The translations under genes were made by a program, and so were the position numbers. A stretch of 64,000 nucleotides of DNA, taken from contig NZ_CP033367.1 of assembly GCF_013170845.1 (NCBI RefSeq), positions 6,697,001 to 6,761,000 of the forward strand, given 5' to 3'. Positions 20,501 to 27,927 of the stretch are shown here, piece by piece (within the stretch, counting starts at the first letter, position 1; each line of letters starts with the position of its first letter). The stretch comes from Mesorhizobium loti R88b (GTDB lineage: Bacteria > Pseudomonadota > Alphaproteobacteria > Rhizobiales > Rhizobiaceae). The notes under the pieces were generated by a model. That model saw nothing but the letters and a program-made list of their open reading frames with translations, was not told the DNA's origin and did no database searches.

Positions 20501-20732
20501 TCTTCCAGACGTCAGCAAAACCTTTACCCCCTCCGAGCTTGTTCGCACCTTTCTCGAACGCGAAGAACGCGCCGGTCGGGTCCTCATCGCTCGGAGACGG
20601 ATGGCCGACCAGCGAGCAGATATCGAGGAAGTGTTCTTGAGCTGCCTGCCGCTCGCCAAGTTCCGACTTCCTCCACTTCTTGATGAAAGCAGCAGGCGTT
20701 ATGGGCGTGAGCCCTGCGGCACCCAGACTCAT
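17586..20732 (-). CDS. MmeI-like (type IIL/IIG) restriction-methylation enzyme
   Basis: 1048 residues, close to the size of single-chain type IIL enzymes. The N-terminal ~200 residues carry a PD-(D/E)xK nuclease core (GFADVWKKGHFAWEYKRKKG, with E-x-K). A helical linker leads to the gamma-type N6-adenine methyltransferase: motif I LRILDPACGSGNFLYLAL and catalytic motif IV IVGNPPFVG. The C-terminal ~350 residues would hold the target-recognition domain (FGTCSWHGVGNDPTYNSAGV region). One protein would both methylate and cut DNA, so no separate partner is needed. Intact, alone in its transcript, at the left edge of the defence-type island. BREX PglX is the main alternative but is longer and needs partner genes not present. 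Confidence 0.85.
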   Translation of the reverse strand: MSLGAAGLTPITPAAFIKKWRKSELGERQAAQEHFLDICSLVGHPSPSDEDPTGAFFAFEKGANKLGGGKGFADVWKKGHFAWEYKRKKGNLDEALLQLMRYAPALLSPPLHIVCDIERLRIHTAWTNTVPSTYVITLDDLAEPSAREMLHNVFFSPEKLRPTRTRAAVTKEAADKFSAIALRVQGRGTPDEIAHFVNQLVFCFFAQSVSLLPDGLFTKLLKRSARAPERAMSYLDKLFEAMERGGEFDLTDITWFNGGLFDGRRALRLDDGDIGLLVAADSLDWGLIDPTIFGTLFERFLDPEKRAQIGAHYTDPEKIMRLVDPVILRPLRQEWEQARREIVELLNGNRKPPMRRQQSRRMKREEAAAEVRSRFTERLRKLRILDPACGSGNFLYLALQGVKDIEHRANLDCEMLGMPAQLPLVGPEILRGIEINMMAAELARTTIWIGDIQWQIKNGIRSKSIPILRKLDAIERRDALVRQAQDVDTARDAQGDLLAALQPVSEDAEAEWPEAEFIVGNPPFVGVRLMRQALGDPTVDRLFDVYDGRVSREADLVCYWVEKSRAAVAADRTRRVGLVTTNSIRGGANRRVLDRIIAESRLFEAWSDEPWVVDGAAVRVSLICFGHGEDPLCLDGRTVAQINADLTAGVTDLTKARRLSENQNVAFMGDTKGGAFDVPGSLARAWLSMPMNPNGRPNSDVLRPWRNGMDVARRGRDMWIVDFGWEMSEQEAALYEAPFQHIREHVFPERSKNRRDAYRERWWRHVEPRPAFHASLQGHSRYMATPRVAKHRTFVWLDQAIVPDSRIFAFSRSDDVFFGILHSRFHEAWSFGTCSWHGVGNDPTYNSAGVFETFPFPEGLTPDIPAVRYEKDSRAIAISKAAKRLDDIRNAWLNPSDLVQIKPEVVPGYPDRILPKDIASDAILRDRTLTNLYNRRPQWLVDAHSDLDAAVAGAYGWPADISEDEALANLLELNLAREAFNEHAKSGLKTRKPRRRPTPEEVRRAPQMKLPIAGGRKSVVGPQQLTTKDRENQPTSAERPRNTKRRTS

Positions 20733-20778
20733 TACACATCCCCTCCGACACAGTCATCGGACCCAGCAGAAGAGGTTG

Positions 20779-20800
20779 CCAATAAAACTCTGATTATTGG
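20779..20800. promoter_or_regulatory. Perfect inverted repeat upstream of the restriction-methylation gene
   Basis: CCAATAA and TTATTGG arms of 7 bp separated by 8 bp, 47 bp upstream of the start codon at 20732, in an AT-rich part of the otherwise gene-free 20733-21089 gap. It could be an operator or promoter element limiting expression of the enzyme. No controller gene is adjacent. Confidence 0.4.
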
Positions 20801-21089
20801 TTAATATTAGTCACCGATGCATCAATAATTTCCTCGCCCTGACCTATTATTGTGTAGCATCAGAAATAGGGGACACCATGCATTGTGGCAGCGGTGATCA
20901 CACGACTGGAGTGCATTTCCTGGTTTCCTGAAGCGCTTTCCATTCGACTTCCGGCGCGGAAAAAACGCGTCAGCGAGCGCCCGACTAATTAAAGCGCGGC
21001 GCGCTGGCACTGGACCGCGGCAGTTTGCGGGCTTCTACTCGTGTTCCGGTGGATGGCAACCCACGCTTTGGCTCAACATGGTTTGCCTA

Positions 21090-22115
21090 TTAATTGCCTT
21101 CGTGATGCCCCTCGGCGGCCAGCTTCTGCTTGCTCTTGCGTACTCGGATCTCGATACGACGCCTTTCTGGAGCGTCGCCTGACTGAGCTCCATCCGTGAG
21201 GCGATCATCCGGCAGGATCAGTTGGCCGCCTGACATGGGTAGGATGTTCAAATGATCAAACGCCGGTATCTTTTTCAGAACGGACGCGACGGATATCGCT
21301 CGCGCGAGGCCTAGCCCGGCATTATCACCCGGCTCCATTTCGCTGACGCTCTCATCCCCAGAGAGTACGCGCCCCAGAACGAAGTCCATGTTCGACTGCC
21401 TCGACAATCGCTGCTCGTCAGTGTGGCCAATGACCTCGACGACATCGACATCGTATTTTGCGACGATATCGGCAATCTGCTCGGCAATAGCGCCCTCAAG
21501 CTTGGCCTTAAAGGCCGGTTTGAGTTCGGCACTGCTGACTTCGAAGGAATAGCCCTTGGCTTCGCTCAGATTGATGATCGGTGGCAGATCCTTAGGCTGC
21601 CGTGTCGTTTCAGCGAGTTCCTTTTCGGCTTCAGCCAGCTTCCGTTCGGCTTCGGTCGCACGCTGATCTGCTGAGACTAGCTTGCGTACGTCGTCGGCTG
21701 AGAGATTGTTGTCTCGGACCGCGACTGTGGCTTCCGCCAGCTGAACTGCTTCGTCGGCCGACAGTCCCTTTTGCTCGATCTGCTCGATCGCTTTTTTGGC
21801 GAGGACGAGCTTTCGCCATTCCTCATCAGGCACTTTGTGCCCAGTGAACCGCTCCATGAGCTCGGCAACCTGGGCCAGCAGGTTCTTGTTCTCCTGCTTG
21901 AGTTGCTGAACCACTGCTTCGCTGCGGGATACCCTTTCAAGGGCAGTTTCCAATTCGGCCTTCTTCTTTGCGACAATGGCGCCTGCAACCAACAGCAGGC
22001 AGAAGACGAGCAGGAGCATCGTTTCGGCCATGGTGAGCCCGAGGATCAAGCCGCGGGCATAGCCTTTCTTTTCGTAGCCGACCGAAGCTCCGCCGGGTTC
22101 GTTCAGCGCCACCAT
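21090..22115 (-). CDS. MotB/ZorB-like membrane protein with OmpA peptidoglycan-binding domain
   Basis: 341 residues. One membrane helix at ~22-49 (GLTMAETMLLLVFCLLLVAG) with an acidic residue, Glu31, at the position where MotB and ZorB carry the ion-binding Asp. A long charged coiled coil follows (~50-185), then an OmpA/MotB-type domain (~190-330) with VIGHTDEQR and a closing RRRIEIRVRKS. This order is that of a stator B subunit anchored to peptidoglycan. Its start overlaps the end of the upstream four-helix protein gene by 13 bp. Last gene of a four-gene operon. Family assignment rests on architecture and short motifs. Confidence 0.78.
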   Translation of the reverse strand: MVALNEPGGASVGYEKKGYARGLILGLTMAETMLLLVFCLLLVAGAIVAKKKAELETALERVSRSEAVVQQLKQENKNLLAQVAELMERFTGHKVPDEEWRKLVLAKKAIEQIEQKGLSADEAVQLAEATVAVRDNNLSADDVRKLVSADQRATEAERKLAEAEKELAETTRQPKDLPPIINLSEAKGYSFEVSSAELKPAFKAKLEGAIAEQIADIVAKYDVDVVEVIGHTDEQRLSRQSNMDFVLGRVLSGDESVSEMEPGDNAGLGLARAISVASVLKKIPAFDHLNILPMSGGQLILPDDRLTDGAQSGDAPERRRIEIRVRKSKQKLAAEGHHEGN

Positions 22116-23365
22116 CTCGGCCTCGGCTGGACTTTCTCCACGATCGGCTGGGAGGCCTGCTGCCCGGCATCAGCGCCGTTGGCTGTTGCCGTTGCGCCTG
22201 GCTTCTCACCCTGCGCAGTTGCCGCCGAAATGGGGATGAAGATGGGAGGTTCAACAGACGGTTCATTGGCGTGCAAAGGTGCAACCGGAGGAATTTCGTG
22301 CGGGACGGACACACGATCGCGATCGAGGATGCGGGATAGCAGGTTCGTCGTACTGGCGTTTTGCTCAGCCTGCTTCTCAAGCCTCTCCAGGAGGAGCTTC
22401 TGATGCGCCGCCATCCTCAAGACGGTATCCGAAAGCTTGTCGGTCCTTTCCCCCTGCTCTTTGGAAAGCGCCTCAGCCCGCTCGGTGAACCTTCCGACAG
22501 ACGCTGCAAGCACCTTGAGAACTGTGACGACATCCGTCTTGAGGACCTCGTCCGGAATAACCACGTTGGCGAGCTTCCCGGCAACTATGTCGGCCTGCGC
22601 CTCGAACTTCGAGATCGTGCCAGCCATGGAGGCATTCGCCGTGTCGAGCGACGCTGCGACTGTGTCGACCTTTTCAGCGACACCTGAAAACCTGCTTTCG
22701 ATACGGCCGAACGTGTCATCGAGGCTTTTGGCTATCTTCTCCGAAGTCTCCTGGACGGGCTTTATCGCTTTGGCGGCCATACCCTCGAAGGCCTGTCGGA
22801 CCTGATCGCCGTTCTTCTCCGCCTGTCGGGCTATTTCGTCGAAGCCTTCTTCCAACATCTGATTGCAAACCCGGCGGAAGTCGGCGAACTCACGCGCTAC
22901 GCTTTCCATCTCGGTGCGCACGCGACGTGTCATGTCCGCGAGCTCGTGACGGGCAGCCCGTTCCACGTCGGCGGGGTCGCGTCGGACCTGATTGTGGAAG
23001 ATGCGCAGCGCGATGCCTGTGATGGTCGACGTCACGGCAATGCCGAAATTCCTGACGATTTCGTCGGTCGATGCGTCTGTGCCGAACTGGTAAAGCGAGG
23101 TGCCCAGGCTGGAGAGCGTGAACAGGAAGCCCATGTAATAGAGGTTGTCACCTGTCTGCTCGTCGTGAACGCGCAACTTCCCGACGTACCAGGAAAACGC
23201 GAAGTAGCCGATCATGATGCCGATCGGCACCGTTGACGAGATAACGGGGCTTATGCCGGCGGTCTTTGTGACGGCGATGAAAACGCACCCGCCTACCGTC
23301 AGCGCGATATAGAAAGCCTGCGGGAAGATCCACGTATCGAGGAAGGATTGTCTACGCGCGGCCAT
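22103..23365 (-). CDS. MotA/ZorA-like membrane protein with long helical tail
   Basis: 420 residues. Four membrane helices lie near residues 14-34, 38-62, 74-95 and 104-126 (the last two NLYYMGFLFTLSSLGTSLYQ and NFGIAVTSTITGIALRIF look like the pore helices of MotA/TolQ/ExbB proteins). After them a ~210-residue amphipathic, coiled-coil tail (REFADFRRVCNQMLEEGFDE ... KVDTVAASLDTANAS) and a Pro/Ala-rich end. A stator A subunit with a long cytoplasmic tail is the design of ZorA in the Zorya anti-phage system. Overlaps the MotB-like gene, so the two are translationally coupled. Confidence 0.72.
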   Translation of the reverse strand: MAARRQSFLDTWIFPQAFYIALTVGGCVFIAVTKTAGISPVISSTVPIGIMIGYFAFSWYVGKLRVHDEQTGDNLYYMGFLFTLSSLGTSLYQFGTDASTDEIVRNFGIAVTSTITGIALRIFHNQVRRDPADVERAARHELADMTRRVRTEMESVAREFADFRRVCNQMLEEGFDEIARQAEKNGDQVRQAFEGMAAKAIKPVQETSEKIAKSLDDTFGRIESRFSGVAEKVDTVAASLDTANASMAGTISKFEAQADIVAGKLANVVIPDEVLKTDVVTVLKVLAASVGRFTERAEALSKEQGERTDKLSDTVLRMAAHQKLLLERLEKQAEQNASTTNLLSRILDRDRVSVPHEIPPVAPLHANEPSVEPPIFIPISAATAQGEKPGATATANGADAGQQASQPIVEKVQPRPRWWR

Positions 23366-23368
23366 GGG

Positions 23369-24202
23369 TTACATCCCTTCCAGCTTTGTAAAGTCGCTGA
23401 GATTGCCCCCGTTCTCCGAAAACCACTGCGTCCAAAAATTGGCGTGGTCGACGGACGGGAACTTCCTTTCCGGCCTGTTGAAATAGAGAATGGTTACGTC
23501 GGCGCCGAGAAGATCGGTCCTAAAGCGCGAATTCGCTGGGCTTTTCTTGAAGGCGTTGTAGTCGGCGCCCGCTTTGTATTGGGAATAGGCGGGCGTGTTC
23601 TCCATCATGTCCGACACGAGGACCAACCGTTTTGGAACATTGTCGAACATGCCGTTGTCGAACAGGCTGAGCTTCAGTTTCTGGATGCCAGCCATGATCG
23701 GCGACTGATCAGCCTGGCTATCCGCCGGCAAGTGCTCCGGCAGTTCCTTGAGGGGCTTGTCGAAGGCCTCTTCCCAGATTCTCTGATGCTTTCCGGGATT
23801 GCTGGTCCAGACGTCAACCGTTGAGCCGTCTCCCGGATTGCATCGCGCGTACAGCTCTTTCAGGTCGCCAGGCACCGCTGTCAAGGTGCCAACCCAGAGG
23901 TAGCCGCCTTGCTTGATTGAGCCGGCAATCTGCCTGAATTTGTTGGCAAGATCCTCCATGGTCGCCTGCGGGACGGGATCAGAGGTGTCAAAAAGAACAG
24001 CGGTGACGCTGTTCGGTCCCGCCTTTGTCGGGCAGCCCGTCTTTGCGTCTGTTTCCAGCACGTCCCGGGCCTTTACGTTGAGCCAGACGTAGCCGGAAAA
24101 CATTGCGAGCGAGGCAAGTCCAAGCAGGATTGCTCCGACAATCGCTCCAACGCCTTTCCCGCGCGAGCTCCCTGCCCTGCGACGGCTTCTAGGCCTGGCC
24201 AT
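23369..24202 (-). CDS. Membrane-anchored von Willebrand A-like protein
   Basis: 277 residues. A basic N-terminus precedes one membrane helix (~19-42, GAIVGAILLGLASLAMFSGY). The rest resembles a vWA/MIDAS fold: TAVLFDTSDP (first metal loop, D-x-S-like), ADQSPIMAGI (second loop) and LVLVSDMMENT (third loop Asp), in the expected order and spacing. Such domains bind metal and mediate protein assembly. It ends 3 bp before the MotA-like gene and starts inside the end of the upstream gene (14-bp overlap). No other family is suggested. Confidence 0.68.
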   Translation of the reverse strand: MARPRSRRRAGSSRGKGVGAIVGAILLGLASLAMFSGYVWLNVKARDVLETDAKTGCPTKAGPNSVTAVLFDTSDPVPQATMEDLANKFRQIAGSIKQGGYLWVGTLTAVPGDLKELYARCNPGDGSTVDVWTSNPGKHQRIWEEAFDKPLKELPEHLPADSQADQSPIMAGIQKLKLSLFDNGMFDNVPKRLVLVSDMMENTPAYSQYKAGADYNAFKKSPANSRFRTDLLGADVTILYFNRPERKFPSVDHANFWTQWFSENGGNLSDFTKLEGM

Positions 24203-25706
24203 CGAGCGTCTCCGGATACAGCTTGTCGAGGTCGCGATACTTTTCGATCCCGGACTCGCATTCCTTGCCCACCTGCAGCATCTGCTCGTTCAGCGCCTGC
24301 TGGGCCGCGGCAATTGATGAAGCAAGATCGCTATCCTTGATCTCACCATCGTTTTGGACAATGGGCTTGGTCTTTTGGAGTTTAAAGGGCTGGGAGAAGT
24401 GTTTTGGAGCGGGAGTTTTGCGCGCCCGAATGTTTGCTTCGCGGTATTTTGAAAGCAGCTGGTTGCAACTCCTCTCGAGCTGCTCTTGATGTTCATTGAA
24501 CAGAGCCAAAAGCCGCGCACGGCTGGATAGGATTGCAGCGTGTTCTCTCCTACGGCTGCTTAGCCCCTTCAAGATGTCTTCGACCTTGGTATTGTGGTCG
24601 TCGCGCAATTCGATGAGGCGGTCTATGAGGTCGGCTTTGGTATCGGTGTAATCCTGCCGTCTCTCCCGGCGCCTTTTTTCCACGCCGGCATAACCTGGAT
24701 ATGGATCGAGAACGAACCAGCCGTCGATGAAGGCGATGATAGAAAAGAGCAGACCGACCAGGAAGAGCATCCACGATCTCACCTCCTCAAGCCCGAGCGG
24801 GTTATGGAGCATTCTCTGGACCGCAATGTTGCCAGCTCCGTCGGCGAGCGTTCCGCTGACCTCACGATAGTGCGCAAGCAGCAAGTTGATCCCGAGTGCA
24901 ATAGCGGCATAGAGCAGGATGAAAACGGTTCCGACAAGCTTCCCTCCCCAAGACCGATGGGTCACCCAGCGCACGCAGAAGATGGCGAAAATCAACGCGG
25001 ACACGATATTCACGAAGGAAAAGGCGAATGCTTCCGTGGCACCACCGAGGAAGCCTTGGTCGTTGCCCTTGGCCAGAAAGGATCCGTTGAGATACGTCTC
25101 GACCAGCAGGAGGAAAATAAGGAGTGCCACCCTGAAAAGATGGGCTGTTCCTTGCTGCAGCCTGGCAACGCGTTCCAAGCGGTGGTTCTTGCGGAAGCTG
25201 GAAAGCTCCGTGGTTGCCTCGTGAAGGTCGGTTCGCTTGGCGTGAAGGGTATCCAAACCGACCGCTATTTCTCCCTTGAAGTCGGACAGGCTTGAAGTAT
25301 TGGCTTGCTGAAGGAGGCCGAACTGCTCCTCAAGGCCCAGGTTCGCAACGCGGCCGGAGAAGAGGTGAAGCTGATCCTCAAGGATCTGGTGGGCCGCCTT
25401 TTTCTCGTCCTGCACCCTTTCGACGATGGAATGTTCGACCTCGTCGAGGGCCTTGGACGAGGACGATGGCTGGTCTTTTTCGCCATGCGCCGTTCCCTGA
25501 TCGTCGAGGTCCATATCCCGGGCAATCTTGTCGACGTTGAGACTCGGGAAAATGTCTGCCCCCACCCTATAGTCGTGGTTCGCTTCCATTATCCGATTGC
25601 GCAGCTTCTCGAGCGCTTCAAACCTCGCAACCAACGTCTTTACCCCTACGATCCAACCCTGGAAAACACATGCTTGCGGCACGCCGCGCGCTTCAGCGCG
25701 CAGCAA
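24189..25706 (-). CDS. Four-helix membrane protein with flanking coiled coils (unknown)
   Basis: 505 residues, no family I recognise. About 190 charged, helical residues come first, then four membrane helices near 193-213, 226-250, 260-283 and 312-336 (FRVALLIFLLLVETYLNGSF; GGKLVGTVFILLYAAIALG), then a second helical domain rich in Glu, Lys and Arg. First gene of the four-gene operon and overlapping the vWA-like gene by 14 bp. The start could be one of several Met codons within the first ~40 residues. It may form the base or sensor of the membrane complex. Confidence 0.65.
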   Translation of the reverse strand: MLRAEARGVPQACVFQGWIVGVKTLVARFEALEKLRNRIMEANHDYRVGADIFPSLNVDKIARDMDLDDQGTAHGEKDQPSSSSKALDEVEHSIVERVQDEKKAAHQILEDQLHLFSGRVANLGLEEQFGLLQQANTSSLSDFKGEIAVGLDTLHAKRTDLHEATTELSSFRKNHRLERVARLQQGTAHLFRVALLIFLLLVETYLNGSFLAKGNDQGFLGGATEAFAFSFVNIVSALIFAIFCVRWVTHRSWGGKLVGTVFILLYAAIALGINLLLAHYREVSGTLADGAGNIAVQRMLHNPLGLEEVRSWMLFLVGLLFSIIAFIDGWFVLDPYPGYAGVEKRRRERRQDYTDTKADLIDRLIELRDDHNTKVEDILKGLSSRRREHAAILSSRARLLALFNEHQEQLERSCNQLLSKYREANIRARKTPAPKHFSQPFKLQKTKPIVQNDGEIKDSDLASSIAAAQQALNEQMLQVGKECESGIEKYRDLDKLYPETLDGQA

Positions 25707-25918
25707 TCCCGCAATCGGCGTCTGTCATATCCGGCTTGCCCCACCCAGCAGAATGCAAAAAACCCATTCTGAATGTGCTCGATAGTACATCGACGCGCTG
25801 CGTGCAAACTAAAGTAGTGGTTCGGTCCCCGGAGCGATTCCTTGCAACCAGCGCGGGCCGGCCATGGTCTTTCGCATCCGCGTACTTTGAGGCCGCTACC
25901 GTTTGCTCCAGAGAGTTA

Positions 25919-25935
25919 TTGACACACTGTGTTAA
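25919..25935. promoter_or_regulatory. Operator-like palindrome between membrane operon and nuclease gene
   Basis: TTGACACACTGTGTTAA pairs at 7 of 8 positions around a central C and also contains a TTGACA -35-like hexamer for the plus strand. It lies in the 336-bp divergent gap (25707-26042) between the four-gene operon and the SNase gene, so one regulator could control both. No other structure was seen in the gap. Confidence 0.4.
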
Positions 25936-26042
25936 CGCGATCGATCAGCGCCCGGCCATACAGAAAGATTCTCAACCCTTGTCACCCGCCAAACCTAGAC
26001 CAGCGCCAAATTTGATAGCATTCTAGTGATGGGGAGAATAGC

Positions 26043-26870
26043 TTGGACAAATCTCGCTACAAAAATCGCTCGGGTCAGGGGCGCAAGGGCAATGGCGTGG
26101 GTCGATCACGCGCCTGGCGTCGCGCAAGCGTGCCGTTGAAACTGGTCTTTCTGACAGTGGCTGCCGCTACCGCCTTAGCCACGCAATCAGCCATGCAGCA
26201 CACCGACCGAATACCAGACATTGGCGTTTCGAACTGGTTCGGGTCGAAGCCGGAGCCGATCGCTGGCGTCGCGTCCGTTATCGATGGGGACACGATCGAA
26301 GTCCATGGCCAGCGGATCCGCTTTAACGGCATCGACGCGCCGGAGAGCAAGCAGTACTGCAGCGACGCCAAGGGATTCGACTATTCCTGCGGGCGCCGCT
26401 CAGCCGACGCACTGGACGCATTTCTAGCGGCCTCCAGGCCGGTGCACTGCACCTTCGTAACTTGGGACCGATATCACCGGTTTGTCGGTGATTGCCAGCG
26501 CGCGGATGGCGTCAGCGTCGCCTCCTGGATGGTCGAGCACGGCCAGGCTCTGGATTGGCCCCGCTACAGCCACGGGGCCTATTCAGCGCAGCAGGCGAAG
26601 GCGGAGGCCGCGAAGCTCGGTCTTTGGCTCGGAACGTTTCAGGCGCCCTGGGAATGGCGGGCTGTGCACGCCGGTGATGCGAGGCCGTCGAGCCAGCCAC
26701 TCGGCATCAGCAGCCGCCCACAGGTAGCGCAAAGCTTTTCATGCCAACCGCGGCGGACATGCTCGCAAATCAGCTCTTGCGACGAAGCCCAATGGTATCT
26801 CAACAACTGTCCATGGGGCGGCAAGCTGGATCGCGATGGCGACGGAATTGCTTGCGAGACACTCTGTTGA
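26043..26870 (+). CDS. Secreted thermonuclease (SNase) with Excalibur domain
   Basis: 275 residues. A basic N-terminus and a hydrophobic segment (~30-48, LKLVFLTVAAATALATQSAM) suggest export or anchoring. The SNase domain spans ~75-205 with VIDGDTIEVHGQRIRFNGIDAPE, the catalytic loop region and a late W-rich part. The C-terminus (~225-275) is an Excalibur calcium-binding domain ending LDRDGDGIACETLC with paired cysteines. The start is TTG-like at 26043. Divergent from the membrane operon. It would degrade nucleic acid outside the cytoplasm. Confidence 0.85.
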   Translation: MDKSRYKNRSGQGRKGNGVGRSRAWRRASVPLKLVFLTVAAATALATQSAMQHTDRIPDIGVSNWFGSKPEPIAGVASVIDGDTIEVHGQRIRFNGIDAPESKQYCSDAKGFDYSCGRRSADALDAFLAASRPVHCTFVTWDRYHRFVGDCQRADGVSVASWMVEHGQALDWPRYSHGAYSAQQAKAEAAKLGLWLGTFQAPWEWRAVHAGDARPSSQPLGISSRPQVAQSFSCQPRRTCSQISSCDEAQWYLNNCPWGGKLDRDGDGIACETLC

Positions 26871-26921
26871 TGGCGCTGGGCAAGATGCGGCTACAGTGCA
26901 AACGCCGTAGAGGCGGCGGGG

Positions 26922-27053
26922 ATGAGAGAGATGGTGTTCTTTGCAACAATCGGACTTCTTGTCATCGCCGTGAGCATCCCCATTGCCGCCATGTACGCCT
27001 GCGGACAGTTTGTCGGACAGAAACCGGCGGCATGTCCGTTTCCGAGTGGGTGA
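26922..27053 (+). CDS. Small single-helix membrane protein
   Basis: 43 residues, MREMVFFATIGLLVIAVSIP then a short polar end. It has one clear hydrophobic helix and a GGCGGGG stretch just before the ATG. It follows the SNase gene by ~50 bp on the same strand and its stop lies inside the next small gene. No family is recognised. Could be a chance frame, but the paired overlap with another hydrophobic peptide supports it. Confidence 0.4.
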   Translation: MREMVFFATIGLLVIAVSIPIAAMYACGQFVGQKPAACPFPSG

Positions 27054-27148
27054 TGCTGGCGTGGGTTGCCGGATCTGCCGTTACCGGCCAGGTCGCCTTG
27101 CTGGAATTGCTGAGCCGCAAGCCTCTTTCGTCGCCCGCAACTGACTGA
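27032..27148 (+). CDS. Small single-helix membrane protein, overlapping the previous
   Basis: 38 residues, MSVSEWVMLAWVAGSAVTGQ then VALLELLSRKP. One hydrophobic helix. The start overlaps the preceding 43-residue frame by 22 bp, the kind of overlap seen with translational coupling. It ends 5 bp from the convergent end of the minus-strand membrane protein gene. Confidence 0.38.
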   Translation: MSVSEWVMLAWVAGSAVTGQVALLELLSRKPLSSPATD

Positions 27149-27153
27149 CAGTT

Positions 27154-27819
27154 TCAATCCGCTGACTCTTGCTTGCCTTGGGTCGTGATCGGTGAGGCCT
27201 CATGCCGTTGACCCATCGCCACAGCACGCCAGTGCATCGCGAGCGCAATAATGCCCGCGAGGGTTAGCGCGCCAAAGATTGTTGGCTCAAGGCCCGGCAG
27301 CACCGTCGCGCTGCCGATACACGGCTTGTCGAGCCCCTTGTCAAATTCAGTGCAGATACGAGCGGGATCGTTCAGCGTCCGGAGCTCCGACCAATCCCAA
27401 AGGCTGGCGCCTGGGTCCTTCTTGCCGTCGTTCAGCATTACCGTCGCGGAGAGAAACGTACACCAGAAATAGACCAGCGCGATCGCGGGCAGCACGGAGA
27501 AAACCACAATCATCGCGCCTTGATAGACGCGGCCTTCTCGCGAGCCCGTCTCGATCGCGTCGAAGCCGACAACCGGTATCCGCGCATGCCAGTGCGAGCC
27601 GCCGCGTGGGGCATAGACGCGTCCAACAAGTGAGGTTAGTGCGAGCAAAATCGAACATATCGGGATTGCGATCATTACTGCAGGCACCCTCGCCTTCATG
27701 ACCAGCTTTGCACCGAAAATCTCTTCCCCGCCTTGCGCTACCACCCAAGAATTCAGGGTGTAGTAGAGAAGCAGCGCACTGAACACAAACCAAACCTTGC
27801 TAAGTTGCGATTGCGTCAT
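27154..27819 (-). CDS. Hypothetical membrane protein with four helices
   Basis: 221 residues from the ATG at 27819, preceded by AGGGGT. Hydrophobic helices near 8-27, 45-65, 100-124 and 190-208 (ALTLAGIIALAMHW). Between the last two is a soluble loop of ~60 residues with Cys at CTEF and PCIG. No family is recognised. It lies downstream of the DUF4403 lipoprotein gene in the same direction and may share its transcript. Confidence 0.6.
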   Translation of the reverse strand: MTQSQLSKVWFVFSALLLYYTLNSWVVAQGGEEIFGAKLVMKARVPAVMIAIPICSILLALTSLVGRVYAPRGGSHWHARIPVVGFDAIETGSREGRVYQGAMIVVFSVLPAIALVYFWCTFLSATVMLNDGKKDPGASLWDWSELRTLNDPARICTEFDKGLDKPCIGSATVLPGLEPTIFGALTLAGIIALAMHWRAVAMGQRHEASPITTQGKQESAD

Positions 27820-27927
27820 TTGCACCCCTTTTTCGTTTGGTGGGCCGTCCCTGGCCTTGGTCAGCGACAGCCTATTTGCACCCATGCATCGTCAACTCGT
27901 GAGATTGCAACTCATTCGGCATACGGG

